64,000 nucleotides of DNA from CBDBND01 sp965262665 (lineage in GTDB: Bacteria > Pseudomonadota > Alphaproteobacteria > Rhodospirillales > Rhodospirillaceae), in contig CBDHFR010000003.1 in the NCBI GenBank assembly GCA_965262665.1, positions 186,001 to 250,000 on the forward strand, read 5' to 3'. The position numbers were made by a program, and so were the translations under genes. Below, in pieces: positions 1-9,381 of this stretch. Within the stretch, counting starts at the first letter, position 1. Every line of letters starts with the position of its first letter. The notes below the pieces were generated by a model, which saw only the letters and a program-made list of their open reading frames with translations, made no database searches and was not told where the DNA came from.

Positions 1-1659
1 CGTGAATTAGAACAGGCGGCCTTGCGTGGTCCACGGCCACCGGAAGGCTTATCCGGGCTGCGCCAAGCTTTAGCCGAAAAGGATACAGCTGAGCCAACTC
101 TCGACACTTGGTTGTACGGATTGCAGTCCATCATCGAACCTTACTCTCAAATGATGAGCGGTGGCCCAGTGCCGTTGGCCGACCTACTCGCTACTCACAG
201 CACCATGGCCGAAGCCCTCGCCGCGTCCCATGATACCGCGGGACCTATGCGACTGTGGGCTGGTCATGACGGTGAAGCTTTGGCTCACTTCATCGCCGAG
301 CTGCGGGACGCGGCATCGAACCTCGAACCCATCGAGCCGTTCGATTATCCCGGATTGCTCGACACTTTGTTGTCAAGCCAAACGGTATGGCCGCCCTATC
401 GCAAGCATGCACGGCTGAGCATTTTAGGCCCCTTGGAGGCCCGGTTGTTGCAACCGGACGTGCTAATTTTGGCGGGTTTGAACGAAGGGACTTGGCCGTC
501 CGATCCACAAGCGGACCCCTGGATGAGCCGGCCCATGCGCAAGGCTTTCGGATTGCCACCACCCGAACGGCGCATCGGCCAAGCCGCACACGACATTGCG
601 CAAGGGATGTGTGCACCAGAGGTTATTCTAACCCGGTCCTTGAAAGAAGGCGGCGCACCGACCGTACCGTCGCGCTGGTGGCGACGGTTTGATCAGGTCA
701 CTGGCGCGGCGCGTATCCCCGTTCATTCCGAAACCGGACGCTACGCATGGCTGCCATGGGCCGCCAAGTTGAACCGGCCAGACAAAATTGAAGCCAGACC
801 CGCTCCGGCCCCTAAACCGCCGGTCTCGGTCCGGCCGCGGCGTTTGTCGGTGACGGAGATCGAACTATGGATGCGCGATCCTTACGAAATCTATGCGCGC
901 CATGTACTCAAGCTGAAGGCGCTCGATCCCATCGATGCCGACGCCAACCGTGCGGATTACGGGATCATCGTGCACGACATTCTGCAAGAGTTCATCAAGC
1001 ACTACGGGGAATTTCTCCCCGACGACCCGGCATCAGCGTTGCGAAAAATTGCTGACGACACTTTTGGACGCGCCGGTCTGTCTCCTGCCGTAATGGCGTT
1101 TTGGGCGCCACGTTTCGATAGAGTTGCCGATTGGTTTGTCGAGGAAGAAATGGCGCGACGACACTTGGTGCAACGGGCTCATGCGGAGATCAGGGGGTCG
1201 GTCACCCTTGACGGTCCAGCAGGTCCTTTTGAACTGGTGGCCAAAGCCGACCGTATCGATGAACGCACTGACGGCACTGTCGCCATCATCGATTACAAGA
1301 CCGGTGCCGTGCCGTCGACCAAAGAGGTCTCTGCGGGCTACGCCCCGCAATTGCCGCTGGAAGCCGTCATTGCAGCAGCCGGAGGGTTTGACGTCATTGG
1401 CGCCAAAGCGGTGTCCGAACTGGCGTACTGGCGTTTGACCGGTCGTGGCGAGGGCGGGGAATCTTACGTTGCCGGTGACGACGCTGACGTCCTGCGGGCG
1501 GACGCCCTCGCCGGCGTGCTTCAGCTGATAAAAGCCTTTGATGATCCCAACACACCTTACGAAGCACGCCCTCATCCGATCATGGCCCCCGCTTACGGTG
1601 ACACTCAACACTTGGCCCGGGTCAAGGAATGGGCCACGGCTGACGGGGGTGATCGATGA
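1..1659 (+). CDS. addB: Double-strand break repair protein AddB, C-terminal part
   Basis: The frame is open at base 1, so the gene starts before the window; 552 codons are visible. AddB is the non-motor helicase-like/nuclease subunit of the AddAB helicase-nuclease, which resects double-strand breaks for RecA. The C-terminal PD-(D/E)XK nuclease domain is seen as a conserved GIIVHDILQEF segment near 960-990 and the catalytic IIDYKTG near 1285-1302. The stop overlaps the addA start as ATGA, the usual translational coupling in alphaproteobacteria. No lesion is seen in the visible part. Confidence 0.93.
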   Translation, partial: RELEQAALRGPRPPEGLSGLRQALAEKDTAEPTLDTWLYGLQSIIEPYSQMMSGGPVPLADLLATHSTMAEALAASHDTAGPMRLWAGHDGEALAHFIAELRDAASNLEPIEPFDYPGLLDTLLSSQTVWPPYRKHARLSILGPLEARLLQPDVLILAGLNEGTWPSDPQADPWMSRPMRKAFGLPPPERRIGQAAHDIAQGMCAPEVILTRSLKEGGAPTVPSRWWRRFDQVTGAARIPVHSETGRYAWLPWAAKLNRPDKIEARPAPAPKPPVSVRPRRLSVTEIELWMRDPYEIYARHVLKLKALDPIDADANRADYGIIVHDILQEFIKHYGEFLPDDPASALRKIADDTFGRAGLSPAVMAFWAPRFDRVADWFVEEEMARRHLVQRAHAEIRGSVTLDGPAGPFELVAKADRIDERTDGTVAIIDYKTGAVPSTKEVSAGYAPQLPLEAVIAAAGGFDVIGAKAVSELAYWRLTGRGEGGESYVAGDDADVLRADALAGVLQLIKAFDDPNTPYEARPHPIMAPAYGDTQHLARVKEWATADGGDR

Positions 1660-4600
1660 ACGGTCTCTCACCGGTTGCCATTGCAGCAAAACAACAGAAC
1701 CGCGCCGTTGATCCGTCGAAATCCGTTTGGGTTTCCGCGTCTGCTGGAACGGGCAAAACCAAAGTGCTCACCGACCGTGTCTTGGCGTTGATGCTCAACG
1801 GCACAGCCCCGCAACGCATCTTGTGTTTGACCTTTACCAAGGCAGCAGCGGCGGAAATGGCCAACCGTATCGCGGCAGATTTGAGCAAATGGGTGACACT
1901 GGATGATGACGCACTGGCGGCGAATTTAACCAATCTGCTGGACCATACACCGGAGGACGATGATCTTACTGTTGCCCGGCGTTTGTTCGCCCGTGTGTTG
2001 GAAACGCCCGGCGGCATGAACATTCAAACCATCCATGCTTTTTGTCAGTCCGTGTTGCGGCGTTTCCCATTGGAAGCAGGCTTGGCGCCGCACTTTAATC
2101 TGCTCAACGACCAAGACACTCTTGAGGTTTTGGACGCAGCCGAAGACGCCGTCATCGCCCGGGCCCATCATGGCGGTGACGAACAATTAGCTGAGGCCTT
2201 CAGTGTCATTGTCGAGCGCGTTCATGAATATCGCTTTCCCGAATTGCTGGCCCAAGTGACGGCCGTCAGAGATAAACTTGAACGGTTTCTGACTACACAC
2301 GGTGGTGTTGAAGACGCAAGCGAAGCTGTGAGAACCACCCTCGGTGTCTCGGCGTCCGAAACTCCGGAGTCCGTGTTGAACGAGGCCTGCACCGTTTCAA
2401 CAGTGGATGAAAACGAGTTGACAGCCGCCGCGGAGGCTCTGAGTGCCGGATCAAGAACGGACCAAGAACGCGGCGGAGTAATTACCGAATGGTTGGCCAA
2501 CAATCTGGACCAGCGTTACGAAACCTTTGACGCCTATACCCTGGTCTATTTGACGGCGGCGGGTACGGTCCGCGCCAAGTTAGCAACCAAGGCAGTCATC
2601 GACTCACATCCGGGTGTGTTTGAGACTTTGACAGTAGAAGCAGACCGCGTTCTCAAGGTGTTAGAACACCGGCGCGCCGTTGAAGTGGCGACGGCAACCC
2701 ACGCCTTGCTCGTACTGAGCAATGCCTTTCTCGATGAGTATGCAACACGCAAAGCGGCTTTTGCCCGCCTCGACTACGATGATCTCATTCAACAGACTCG
2801 GGCCCTGTTGAATATGCCGGGCGTCGCGGAGTGGGTCTTGTTCAAGTTGGACGGTGGCCTCGACCACATTCTGATCGACGAAGCCCAAGACACCAGCCCC
2901 GACCAGTGGGCCGTGGTGCAAGCACTGACGGAAGAGTTCTTCGCCGGGGCTGGGCGTCATGAAGACCGCACCGATGACCTTCGGACGGTGTTTGCCGTCG
3001 GCGACCGCAAGCAATCTATTTACAGCTTTCAGGGGGCTGCGCCAGAAGGCTTCGATACCATGCGGTCATATTTCCAGGAGCGCGTCACCCAAGCGGCCCG
3101 CAAGTGGACAACCGTGGACCTCGACGTCTCTTTCCGTTCAACACCGACGGTGTTGCGGGCGGTCGACGCTGTCTTTGCTGGTGAGGGTGTCAAAGCAGGC
3201 GTGGTCGTTGACGATGACGTGCTAACTCATTTGGCGGCACGGCAGGGTCAAGCCGGCTTGGTTGAGCTTTGGCCACCGATCGATCCTGATGATGCTGGTG
3301 AGCCGGTGCCCTGGAAGCCTCCAGTGGAGCGCGTTAGTGGCGTATCGGCTCAGACCCGTCTCGCCCGCGTCATCGCCAAACGTATCGCAAAAATGTGTGC
3401 GGACGAGCGGCTTGAGTCCAAGAACAGGGTCATCGCGCCAGGAGACATCATGGTTTTGGTGCGACGGCGGACCGGCTTTGTCGACGATCTGGTTCGTGCA
3501 TTGAAGGAATTGAAGATCCCCGTGGCCGGGGTCGACCGCATGGTGTTAATCGAACAGATGGCGGTGATGGACCTGGTCGCATTCGGCCGGTTCTTATTGC
3601 TGCCCCAAGATGACCTGACTCTGGCAACGGTGCTGAAGAGCCCGCTCATCGGTCTAACCGAAGATGAACTTTTTGAGTTGGCCCATGACCGCGGCGAGCG
3701 GACCGTTTGGTCGACACTGCAAGACCATGCCGGTGCGGATTCAGTGTTCGGTCAAGCCCACGACGTTTTGACCGACATGCTGGATCAAACAGACTACCGC
3801 ACACCCTTTGCGCTTTATGCTCACCTCCTCACCGGGTACGACGGCCGGCGCAAATTGCTTGGCCGGTTGGGCATGGACGCGGATGATCCCATCGACGAGT
3901 TTCTCGCCCAAGCCCTGGAATACGAACGGCTGCACACGCCGAGCCTAGAGGGCTTTCTGCATTGGCTCGAACACGGCCGGCTTGAGGTCAAACGGGATTT
4001 GGAACAGGCCAGCCGCAACGCTGTCAGGGTGATGACCGTGCACGGGGCCAAGGGATTGCAGGCACCCATTGTGTTTCTGCCGGATACTTTACAGACACCC
4101 GGACAAAGCGATCCGCTGCTGTGGTCCACCGACAACAACGGCCGGCCGTTAATGCTGTGGGCACCACGCGCCGCGGATCGGGACCCCATGACCGCGGCGG
4201 TGAAGGGCAAAGCCGATGCAGATCGCGATCGGGAATATCGCCGTCTTCTTTATGTGGCCATGACTCGGGCGGAGGACCGTCTTTACATTTGCGGTTGGAA
4301 CACGGCGCGCACTGCACCGGCACAATGCTGGTACAACATGATCAACGAGGCGCTAAAGCCCATTGCCAAGCCGGTGGCTGAACCTTTGCTGGAGGGCCTT
4401 AGCGCGGACGAAAACACGGTCCTACGTCTCGCTGAAACGCAAACGGCGAACATCGAACATCGCAGTCCGCCGGAAGACGAAGTGCCGGTTATCGACACGG
4501 TCCCTGGTTTTGCCGAGACACTTGCACCGCGTGAACCGGCACCGCCAAAACCATTAGCGCCATCGCGGCCACAGCTAGAAGACCCACCTGTCGTTTCGCC

Positions 4601-5126
4601 AGTGATGGCAGACGGTGCGAACCGGTTCCAGCGCGGCCTGCTGATTCACCGTCTGTTGCAAAGTTTGCCCGATGTGCCGGCCGAACGGCGCGCCGCTGCT
4701 GCCGAATCCTTTTTGTCCCGGCCTTCACTGGGTTCGGCACGCACGGACATTGAGTCTTTGACGGAGGAAGCCCTGGCCGTTCTCAACGATGAGACTTTCG
4801 CGCCTTTGTTCGGCCCGGGATCCAAAGCGGAAGTGCCGCTGACGGGATTGATCGATGGTCATGCGTTGTCAGGTCAGGTGGACCGACTGGTCGTAACGGG
4901 CACGGAGGTGTTGGTCGTCGACTACAAGACCAACCGGCCGCCGCCGCAGGATGTTGAATCGGTCAGTCCGGCCTATCTGTTCCAAATGGCGTCCTACCGG
5001 GCGGCTTTGAGAAAGATCTATCCCAATCACATTGTTCGATGTGTGCTGTTGTGGACAAGCGGTCCGTTCCTGATGGAATTGCCGGACGACGCCATGGATT
5101 CGGCCTGGCATAAGCACGATGGCTGA
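1656..5126 (+). CDS. addA: Double-strand break repair helicase AddA
   Basis: 1156 aa, normal for alphaproteobacterial AddA. This is the UvrD-like SF1 motor and nuclease subunit that unwinds and degrades DNA from breaks together with AddB. A Walker A motif (SAGTGKT) lies near residue 31, the Walker B-type DEAQDTS near residue 408, the helicase motif LLYVAMTRAEDRLY near residue 866, and the C-terminal PD-(D/E)XK nuclease motif VVDYKTN near residue 1088. It starts inside the addB stop (ATGA) and its end overlaps the following HAD gene by 8 bp, so the three are probably one operon. Confidence 0.95.
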   Translation: MNGLSPVAIAAKQQNRAVDPSKSVWVSASAGTGKTKVLTDRVLALMLNGTAPQRILCLTFTKAAAAEMANRIAADLSKWVTLDDDALAANLTNLLDHTPEDDDLTVARRLFARVLETPGGMNIQTIHAFCQSVLRRFPLEAGLAPHFNLLNDQDTLEVLDAAEDAVIARAHHGGDEQLAEAFSVIVERVHEYRFPELLAQVTAVRDKLERFLTTHGGVEDASEAVRTTLGVSASETPESVLNEACTVSTVDENELTAAAEALSAGSRTDQERGGVITEWLANNLDQRYETFDAYTLVYLTAAGTVRAKLATKAVIDSHPGVFETLTVEADRVLKVLEHRRAVEVATATHALLVLSNAFLDEYATRKAAFARLDYDDLIQQTRALLNMPGVAEWVLFKLDGGLDHILIDEAQDTSPDQWAVVQALTEEFFAGAGRHEDRTDDLRTVFAVGDRKQSIYSFQGAAPEGFDTMRSYFQERVTQAARKWTTVDLDVSFRSTPTVLRAVDAVFAGEGVKAGVVVDDDVLTHLAARQGQAGLVELWPPIDPDDAGEPVPWKPPVERVSGVSAQTRLARVIAKRIAKMCADERLESKNRVIAPGDIMVLVRRRTGFVDDLVRALKELKIPVAGVDRMVLIEQMAVMDLVAFGRFLLLPQDDLTLATVLKSPLIGLTEDELFELAHDRGERTVWSTLQDHAGADSVFGQAHDVLTDMLDQTDYRTPFALYAHLLTGYDGRRKLLGRLGMDADDPIDEFLAQALEYERLHTPSLEGFLHWLEHGRLEVKRDLEQASRNAVRVMTVHGAKGLQAPIVFLPDTLQTPGQSDPLLWSTDNNGRPLMLWAPRAADRDPMTAAVKGKADADRDREYRRLLYVAMTRAEDRLYICGWNTARTAPAQCWYNMINEALKPIAKPVAEPLLEGLSADENTVLRLAETQTANIEHRSPPEDEVPVIDTVPGFAETLAPREPAPPKPLAPSRPQLEDPPVVSPVMADGANRFQRGLLIHRLLQSLPDVPAERRAAAAESFLSRPSLGSARTDIESLTEEALAVLNDETFAPLFGPGSKAEVPLTGLIDGHALSGQVDRLVVTGTEVLVVDYKTNRPPPQDVESVSPAYLFQMASYRAALRKIYPNHIVRCVLLWTSGPFLMELPDDAMDSAWHKHDG

Positions 5127-5745
5127 TGCACCAAACATCAACACGGTGGTTTTCGATCTGGGCGGTGTGCTGATCGATTGGAATCCGCGTTATCTCTACC
5201 GCAAGATTTTCGACGACGAGGAAACCGTTGAATGGTTTGTACGTGATGTATGCAGCCACGAATGGCATGAACAGCAGGACAAAGGACGACCCGCACAACA
5301 GTCCGTCGACGAGCTAGTCGCTAGACACCCCGAGTTGAAATTGGAGATACACGCTTACTACGAACGGTTCGACGAAATGCTCAGCGGTCCCATTGCTGAT
5401 GTTGTTGATCTATTGGCCGAACTAAAGAAACAGGATTGCCAGCTGTTGGCTCTCAGCAATTGGTCAGCCGAGGCTTTTCCCGAGGCTAAAACACCCTACG
5501 ATTTTCTAGACTGGTTCGATGGCCTGGTGATTTCGGGCCTGGAAAAGATGACGAAACCAGACCCTGCCTTCTTTCAACTCATGACCGACCGCTATGCACT
5601 TGAACCCGGTTCCACCCTGTTTATCGACGATATGATGTACAACATCGACGCCGCCGGTCGTCTTGGTTTCCTTACCCATCACCATACCGGCGCGGCGGGA
5701 CTGGCAGAGACACTGAAGTCTTACGGTCTGATTCCGCATGAATGA
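5119..5745 (+). CDS. HAD-superfamily hydrolase
   Basis: 208 aa. The haloacid dehalogenase fold motifs are in order: motif I FDLGGVLIDW near residue 13 (nucleophile Asp), motif II LSNWS near residue 113, motif III Lys in KMTKPDP near residue 145, and motif IV FIDDMMYN near residue 170. The architecture is close to YihX/2-haloacid dehalogenase-like phosphatases that act on small phosphorylated metabolites; the substrate cannot be read from sequence. It overlaps the end of addA by 8 bp and is probably translated with it. Confidence 0.85.
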   Translation: MADAPNINTVVFDLGGVLIDWNPRYLYRKIFDDEETVEWFVRDVCSHEWHEQQDKGRPAQQSVDELVARHPELKLEIHAYYERFDEMLSGPIADVVDLLAELKKQDCQLLALSNWSAEAFPEAKTPYDFLDWFDGLVISGLEKMTKPDPAFFQLMTDRYALEPGSTLFIDDMMYNIDAAGRLGFLTHHHTGAAGLAETLKSYGLIPHE

Positions 5746-5789
5746 CCCTATGGGGTTGATTTTCACCCATTCACCGGCACCATCCACTG

Positions 5790-6845
5790 ATGAATGATGT
5801 GACCACCGAGATCGAGTCTCAGCCTGAATTCTTGCACGGCTTTTGGTATTACGCCGCGGCTTCGCACGATATCAAGCGCAACCAGACAGTTCACCGTGTC
5901 TTGCTGAACGATCCGGTGTTGATCGGCCGGGACAAAGAAGGTGTGCCCTTTGCCCTCAAGGACACCTGCCCTCACCGCGGTACGCTATTATCCCGCGGCG
6001 AATTTGATGGCCGGGAAGTGGAGTGCCCTTACCACGGTTGGCGGTTCAACACTGATGGTCAATGCACCGCCATTCCATCCCAACTGCCTGATCAAAAGCC
6101 GCAGCCGCAAGACATCAAGGCAGCGACCTATCCGGTGAAAGAAAGTCAGGGCAATCTGTGGGTGTTTGTCGGGACGCAGCCCGACTCCCTCCCGCCTCTG
6201 CCAGAAGTACCGTCTACCGGTCATAAATTTCAACTGCATCTGCGCAAAACGTTTCACTGTCCCATAGACCTTGCGGTGACGGGATTGATGGATCCAGCCC
6301 ACGGCGCCTTTGTCCACGCTTCCAAACTCTGGCGGGGTTACCGGGATGTAAGAACTAAGGAGAAAACGTTCTCACCGACACCGCTGGGCTGGCGCATGGA
6401 CCGGCATACGGCGTCGGGGAATGCACGGGCCTATCGCATTTTTCTTGGCGGCACGCCGCAAACGGAAATCACCTACAGCTTGCCAGGTGTGCGTATTGAA
6501 CAGGCCAGCACCGGACGGTTCACCTATTGCGGACTGACGGCCTGCACGCCGGTGGATGGAACAAAAACGGACGTGCATCATGTCATGTACTGGGATGTGC
6601 CGGGCGGCCCGGCCTTGCGATGGCTGGTGCGGATCGTGACGGACCGCTTTCTCAGCCAGGACGCGGCCGCCGTCTTGGACATGCGGGACGGCCAAGCCTT
6701 TGGCGCCGACACCATGCTGGTTCAAGACGCAGATGCCCAGATCCGCTGGTATTACCGCCTCAAACAGGAGTGGAGGTGCGCCCAAGCTGAAGGCCGACCT
6801 TTCGAAAATCCCATCGAGCCGATAACCTTCAAGTGGCGGAGCTAG
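5790..6845 (+). CDS. Rieske [2Fe-2S] aromatic-type oxygenase, alpha subunit-like
   Basis: 351 aa. The N-terminal Rieske domain binds [2Fe-2S] through CPH at residues 60-62 and CPYH at 79-82. A C-terminal catalytic domain follows, with a LMDPAHGAFVH segment near residue 166 that should supply the mononuclear iron ligands. This resembles VanA/PaO-type oxygenases that hydroxylate or O-demethylate ring compounds with a separate reductase; the substrate is unknown. An IS630 element begins inside the stop codon: TA of TAG is the target site and G is the first base of the IS. The sequence beyond the IS also continues with G, so the original stop was TAG too and the protein is intact. Confidence 0.85.
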   Translation: MNDVTTEIESQPEFLHGFWYYAAASHDIKRNQTVHRVLLNDPVLIGRDKEGVPFALKDTCPHRGTLLSRGEFDGREVECPYHGWRFNTDGQCTAIPSQLPDQKPQPQDIKAATYPVKESQGNLWVFVGTQPDSLPPLPEVPSTGHKFQLHLRKTFHCPIDLAVTGLMDPAHGAFVHASKLWRGYRDVRTKEKTFSPTPLGWRMDRHTASGNARAYRIFLGGTPQTEITYSLPGVRIEQASTGRFTYCGLTACTPVDGTKTDVHHVMYWDVPGGPALRWLVRIVTDRFLSQDAAAVLDMRDGQAFGADTMLVQDADAQIRWYYRLKQEWRCAQAEGRPFENPIEPITFKWRS

Positions 6846-7849
6846 AGCGTTTCCGAGGTTGAATGAATCAAAATTTTGTTGTCATGGTCTTGGCGGACTG
6901 ATTCGATAGCCGCTTTGGCGGGGGCATCGTGGCTGTATCGGAAGACCTGCGTATTCGTTTGGCGAGGAAAGTGGCGTCGGGCATGTCGCGCCGTCAGGCG
7001 GCAGCCCTTTTTGAGGTGAGCGCAAGCTCGGCGGTGCGGTATGTCAGGCGATATGAAGACGAGGGGACTGTCGCGGTCAAGCCACGGCCGTCGCGCCAGC
7101 GCCGTCTTGATCCTTACGGCGAGGATATCCTGCGCTGGATTAAGGAGACGCCAGACCCGACACTGCAAGAGTTGTCTGAGCGTCTGGACGAAGTTCACCA
7201 AGTGATTGCGCCGACTTCGACGATTAATGACTGGTTCCGCGCGCGCAAGATCAGCTTTTTAAAAAAACCGCCAACGTCAGGCCCGGCTCCCGGCCCATCC
7301 CGAGCGGGTCGGCAGGATCGTGTTCCTTGACGAAACAAGTATCAATACCAAAATGGCGCGCCTGCGGGGGCGCTGTCCCAGCGGCCAGCGGATGGTTGCC
7401 GCCATTCCCCATGGTCATTGGAAAACCATGACCTTCATTGCCGGATTGCGCGGTGACGGCCTGACCGCGCCCTGGGTGCCCTGATTTGATCGAGGGCGCC
7501 ATGGACGGTGATGCATTCGAGCAGTACATCAAAACGCAACGCGCCCCGACCCTTCAAAAATGCGCTGTTGTTGTCCCCGGCAATCTGCCGGCCGACAAAC
7601 GCGACGGTGCCAGGCGGGCGGTTGAAAAGCGGGGCGCATGGCTTTTGTTCCTGCCGCCCTATGCGCCGGACTTCAACCCGATCGAGCTCGCATTTTCAAA
7701 GTTCAAAGCTCACATGAAGCGCTTAAAACCCCGCACCATCGATGGTCTGTGGAAAGCCGCCGGTAACGTCTGCGGCCTCTTCAATCACGAGCACTGCAGG
7801 AACTTCTTGGTTGCTGACGGCTATGCGTCAGAATAAATCGGAAATGCCC
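6845..7849 (+). mobile_element. IS630-family element, type A copy 1 (internally deleted)
   Basis: 1005 bp between duplicated TA dinucleotides (6843-6844 and 7850-7851), with imperfect terminal inverted repeats GAGCGTTTCCG and CGGAAATGCCC. It is nearly identical to the copies at 15249-16297 and 57774-58831 but lacks about 55 bp (near 7264) and has 2 extra T in the T/A run at 7256-7267. Removing it rejoins the Rieske gene to its own stop, so it is a simple insertion. Confidence 0.93.
6929..7836 (+). pseudogene. IS630 type A transposase, broken
   Basis: The N-terminal helix-turn-helix part (MAVSEDLRIRLARK) is readable, then the 2-bp insertion and ~55-bp deletion near 7256-7275 break the frame. 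A 10-bp insertion near 7480 (shared with the copy at 57.8 kb) separates the C-terminal part starting at 7486. The first catalytic Asp (FLDETSI) and the third acidic residue (FNPIELAF) are present. The second Asp, normally in a DN motif, is Gly (VPGNLPADK). It cannot make an active transposase. Confidence 0.9.
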
Positions 7850-7961
7850 TAGACGTCACGAAAACGCAGGTCTCATATGTGGTTTAGGCATCGGACCAGG
7901 AATACCAGGGGCAGCCAACCCGCTGACCGTCCCATCACGGTCCTGTGACCTTTCGCCTTTC

Positions 7962-7990
7962 TTGACGGCCCAGAGTCCCGTTCCTAGATT
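7962..7990 (+). promoter_or_regulatory. Predicted sigma-70 promoter for trxA
   Basis: TTGACG at 7962-7967 and TAGATT at 7985-7990 are separated by 17 bp, 54 bp before the trxA start. It lies downstream of the IS630 copy, so trxA is expressed independently of addAB and the Rieske gene. Nothing else is seen in 7852-7960. Confidence 0.55.
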
Positions 7991-8043
7991 GGGGCACGAC
8001 CGGGCACTCGCCCTAATCTCTCACCGAACAAGGACAAATGGTT

Positions 8044-8361
8044 ATGAAACATGTTTCCGACGATTCCTTTGAGTCCGATGTGCTCAAAGCCGACGGACCA
8101 GTTCTCGTGGATTTCTGGGCGGAATGGTGCGGCCCGTGCAAGCAAATCGGCCCCATTCTTGACGAAATGGACCAAGAGATGAGTGACAAAGTCACCATCG
8201 CCAAGGTGAACATTGATGAGAATCCAGACACACCGACCAAATACGGTGTACGCGGCATCCCGACGCTGCTTTTGTTCAAGGACGGCGAAGTAGCGGCCAC
8301 CAAAGTCGGCGCTTTGCCAAAAAGCAAATTGGTGGAATGGGTTAAATCGGCGATCACCTGA
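8044..8361 (+). CDS. trxA: Thioredoxin
   Basis: 105 aa, normal size. The redox-active WCGPC is at residues 28-32 and the cis-Pro in GIPTLLLF near residue 75. It reduces disulfides in cytoplasmic proteins using thioredoxin reductase. Two in-frame ATGs occur, at 8038 and 8044; the second is chosen because it sits 9 bp after AAGGA. In many alphaproteobacteria trxA follows addA directly; here a HAD gene, a Rieske gene and an IS lie between them. Confidence 0.95.
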   Translation: MKHVSDDSFESDVLKADGPVLVDFWAEWCGPCKQIGPILDEMDQEMSDKVTIAKVNIDENPDTPTKYGVRGIPTLLLFKDGEVAATKVGALPKSKLVEWVKSAIT

Positions 8362-8388
8362 TTGCCTGATTCGTGTGACTGACTCTTT

Positions 8389-8425
8389 AAAAAGCTCCGC
8401 CTTTAATTGTGGAGCTTTTTATTTT
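8389..8425 (+). terminator. Rho-independent terminator after trxA
   Basis: The arms AAAAAGCTCC (8389-8398) and GGAGCTTTTT (8411-8420) form a hairpin with a 12-nt loop, followed by an AT-rich tract. The symmetric A and T flanks could make it bidirectional. Confidence 0.8.
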
Positions 8426-8451
8426 TGGAACAACTTCGAGTGTATTCTCAC

Positions 8452-9342
8452 ATGATTATCAAACCCCATGTTGTTTGGTTTGCCGTCGCCATAGCGGTTC
8501 AGTTCATTGCGGCGCCTCTGGCCGCTGAGCAGAGTCCTGAACCCTTAACCCACACACGCCTCATTACCTTAGACGGTCCGCGCAATTTACGTGACATTGG
8601 TGGTTACACAACAATTGGCGGGCGGACCGTCAAATGGGGGAAAATATATCGCTCAGATCATCTCGCTGCCTTAAGCGAAGCGGACAAAGCGCTGCTGCGT
8701 GACTTTAATATCACTACAGTCATCGACTTTCGCTCCGAGACGGAACGAGAAATGGCATCAACATCATGGAGTGGTGCTAGAGCTCCCAAATTTCTGCACT
8801 TACCCATTGGCGGCACGGCAGCAGATTGGTCTGTTTCACTGCCACAGTTTTTCCGCACAGGAAACTTTTACCGTGATGATATTCACAACACGTTTCTGGA
8901 CGCCTATCGGACAATTCCATCAGATGCTTCTAACGAGTTCAGGACGCTCTTCGAACACATTTTAGCCAACGAAGGGGCTGTGTTGTTTCATTGCACCGCG
9001 GGAAAGGATCGCACAGGCATCGCAGCTGCGCTGATTCTGTCGGTGCTAGGCGTGCCACGACGAACCATCTTTGAAGACTTTATGTTGACCAACAACGCGG
9101 TTGATGCAGAGGCTTCTTCTCAGCGTATGGCTCAAGTATTCGGTGCGCGACAAAACCGGGAGATCAGTACTGAGACAATGTTTCCATTGGTCGGCGTTTA
9201 TCCAGAGTATTTGGACGTGATGTTTGCCAGCATTGAGGAAGACTTTGGTTCCGTTGATGGCTATCTTTCACGCGCTCTAAAACTTTCGAGTGAAGACTTT
9301 ACCGTCCTGAAAAATTTGCTTTTGAGCGACCTGGCCTATTAG
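8452..9342 (+). CDS. Exported tyrosine-protein phosphatase-like protein
   Basis: 296 aa from the ATG at 8452; a longer reading would run through the trxA terminator. Residues 1-24 form a signal peptide (hydrophobic, ending APLAA), so the product is periplasmic or secreted. NLRDIGGY near residue 50 and the P-loop HCTAGKDRTG near residue 180 (catalytic Cys and Arg) mark the DSP/PTP family related to LipA- and MptpB-type bacterial phosphatases, which act on phosphotyrosine, phosphoserine/threonine or phosphoinositides. No lesion is seen. A phosphatase of this kind can act on host molecules in host-associated bacteria, but nothing here proves that. Confidence 0.82.
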   Translation: MIIKPHVVWFAVAIAVQFIAAPLAAEQSPEPLTHTRLITLDGPRNLRDIGGYTTIGGRTVKWGKIYRSDHLAALSEADKALLRDFNITTVIDFRSETEREMASTSWSGARAPKFLHLPIGGTAADWSVSLPQFFRTGNFYRDDIHNTFLDAYRTIPSDASNEFRTLFEHILANEGAVLFHCTAGKDRTGIAAALILSVLGVPRRTIFEDFMLTNNAVDAEASSQRMAQVFGARQNREISTETMFPLVGVYPEYLDVMFASIEEDFGSVDGYLSRALKLSSEDFTVLKNLLLSDLAY

Positions 9343-9381
9343 GTATCTCTGTCAGACAGACGTGCGTCGACGGGAGGGATA

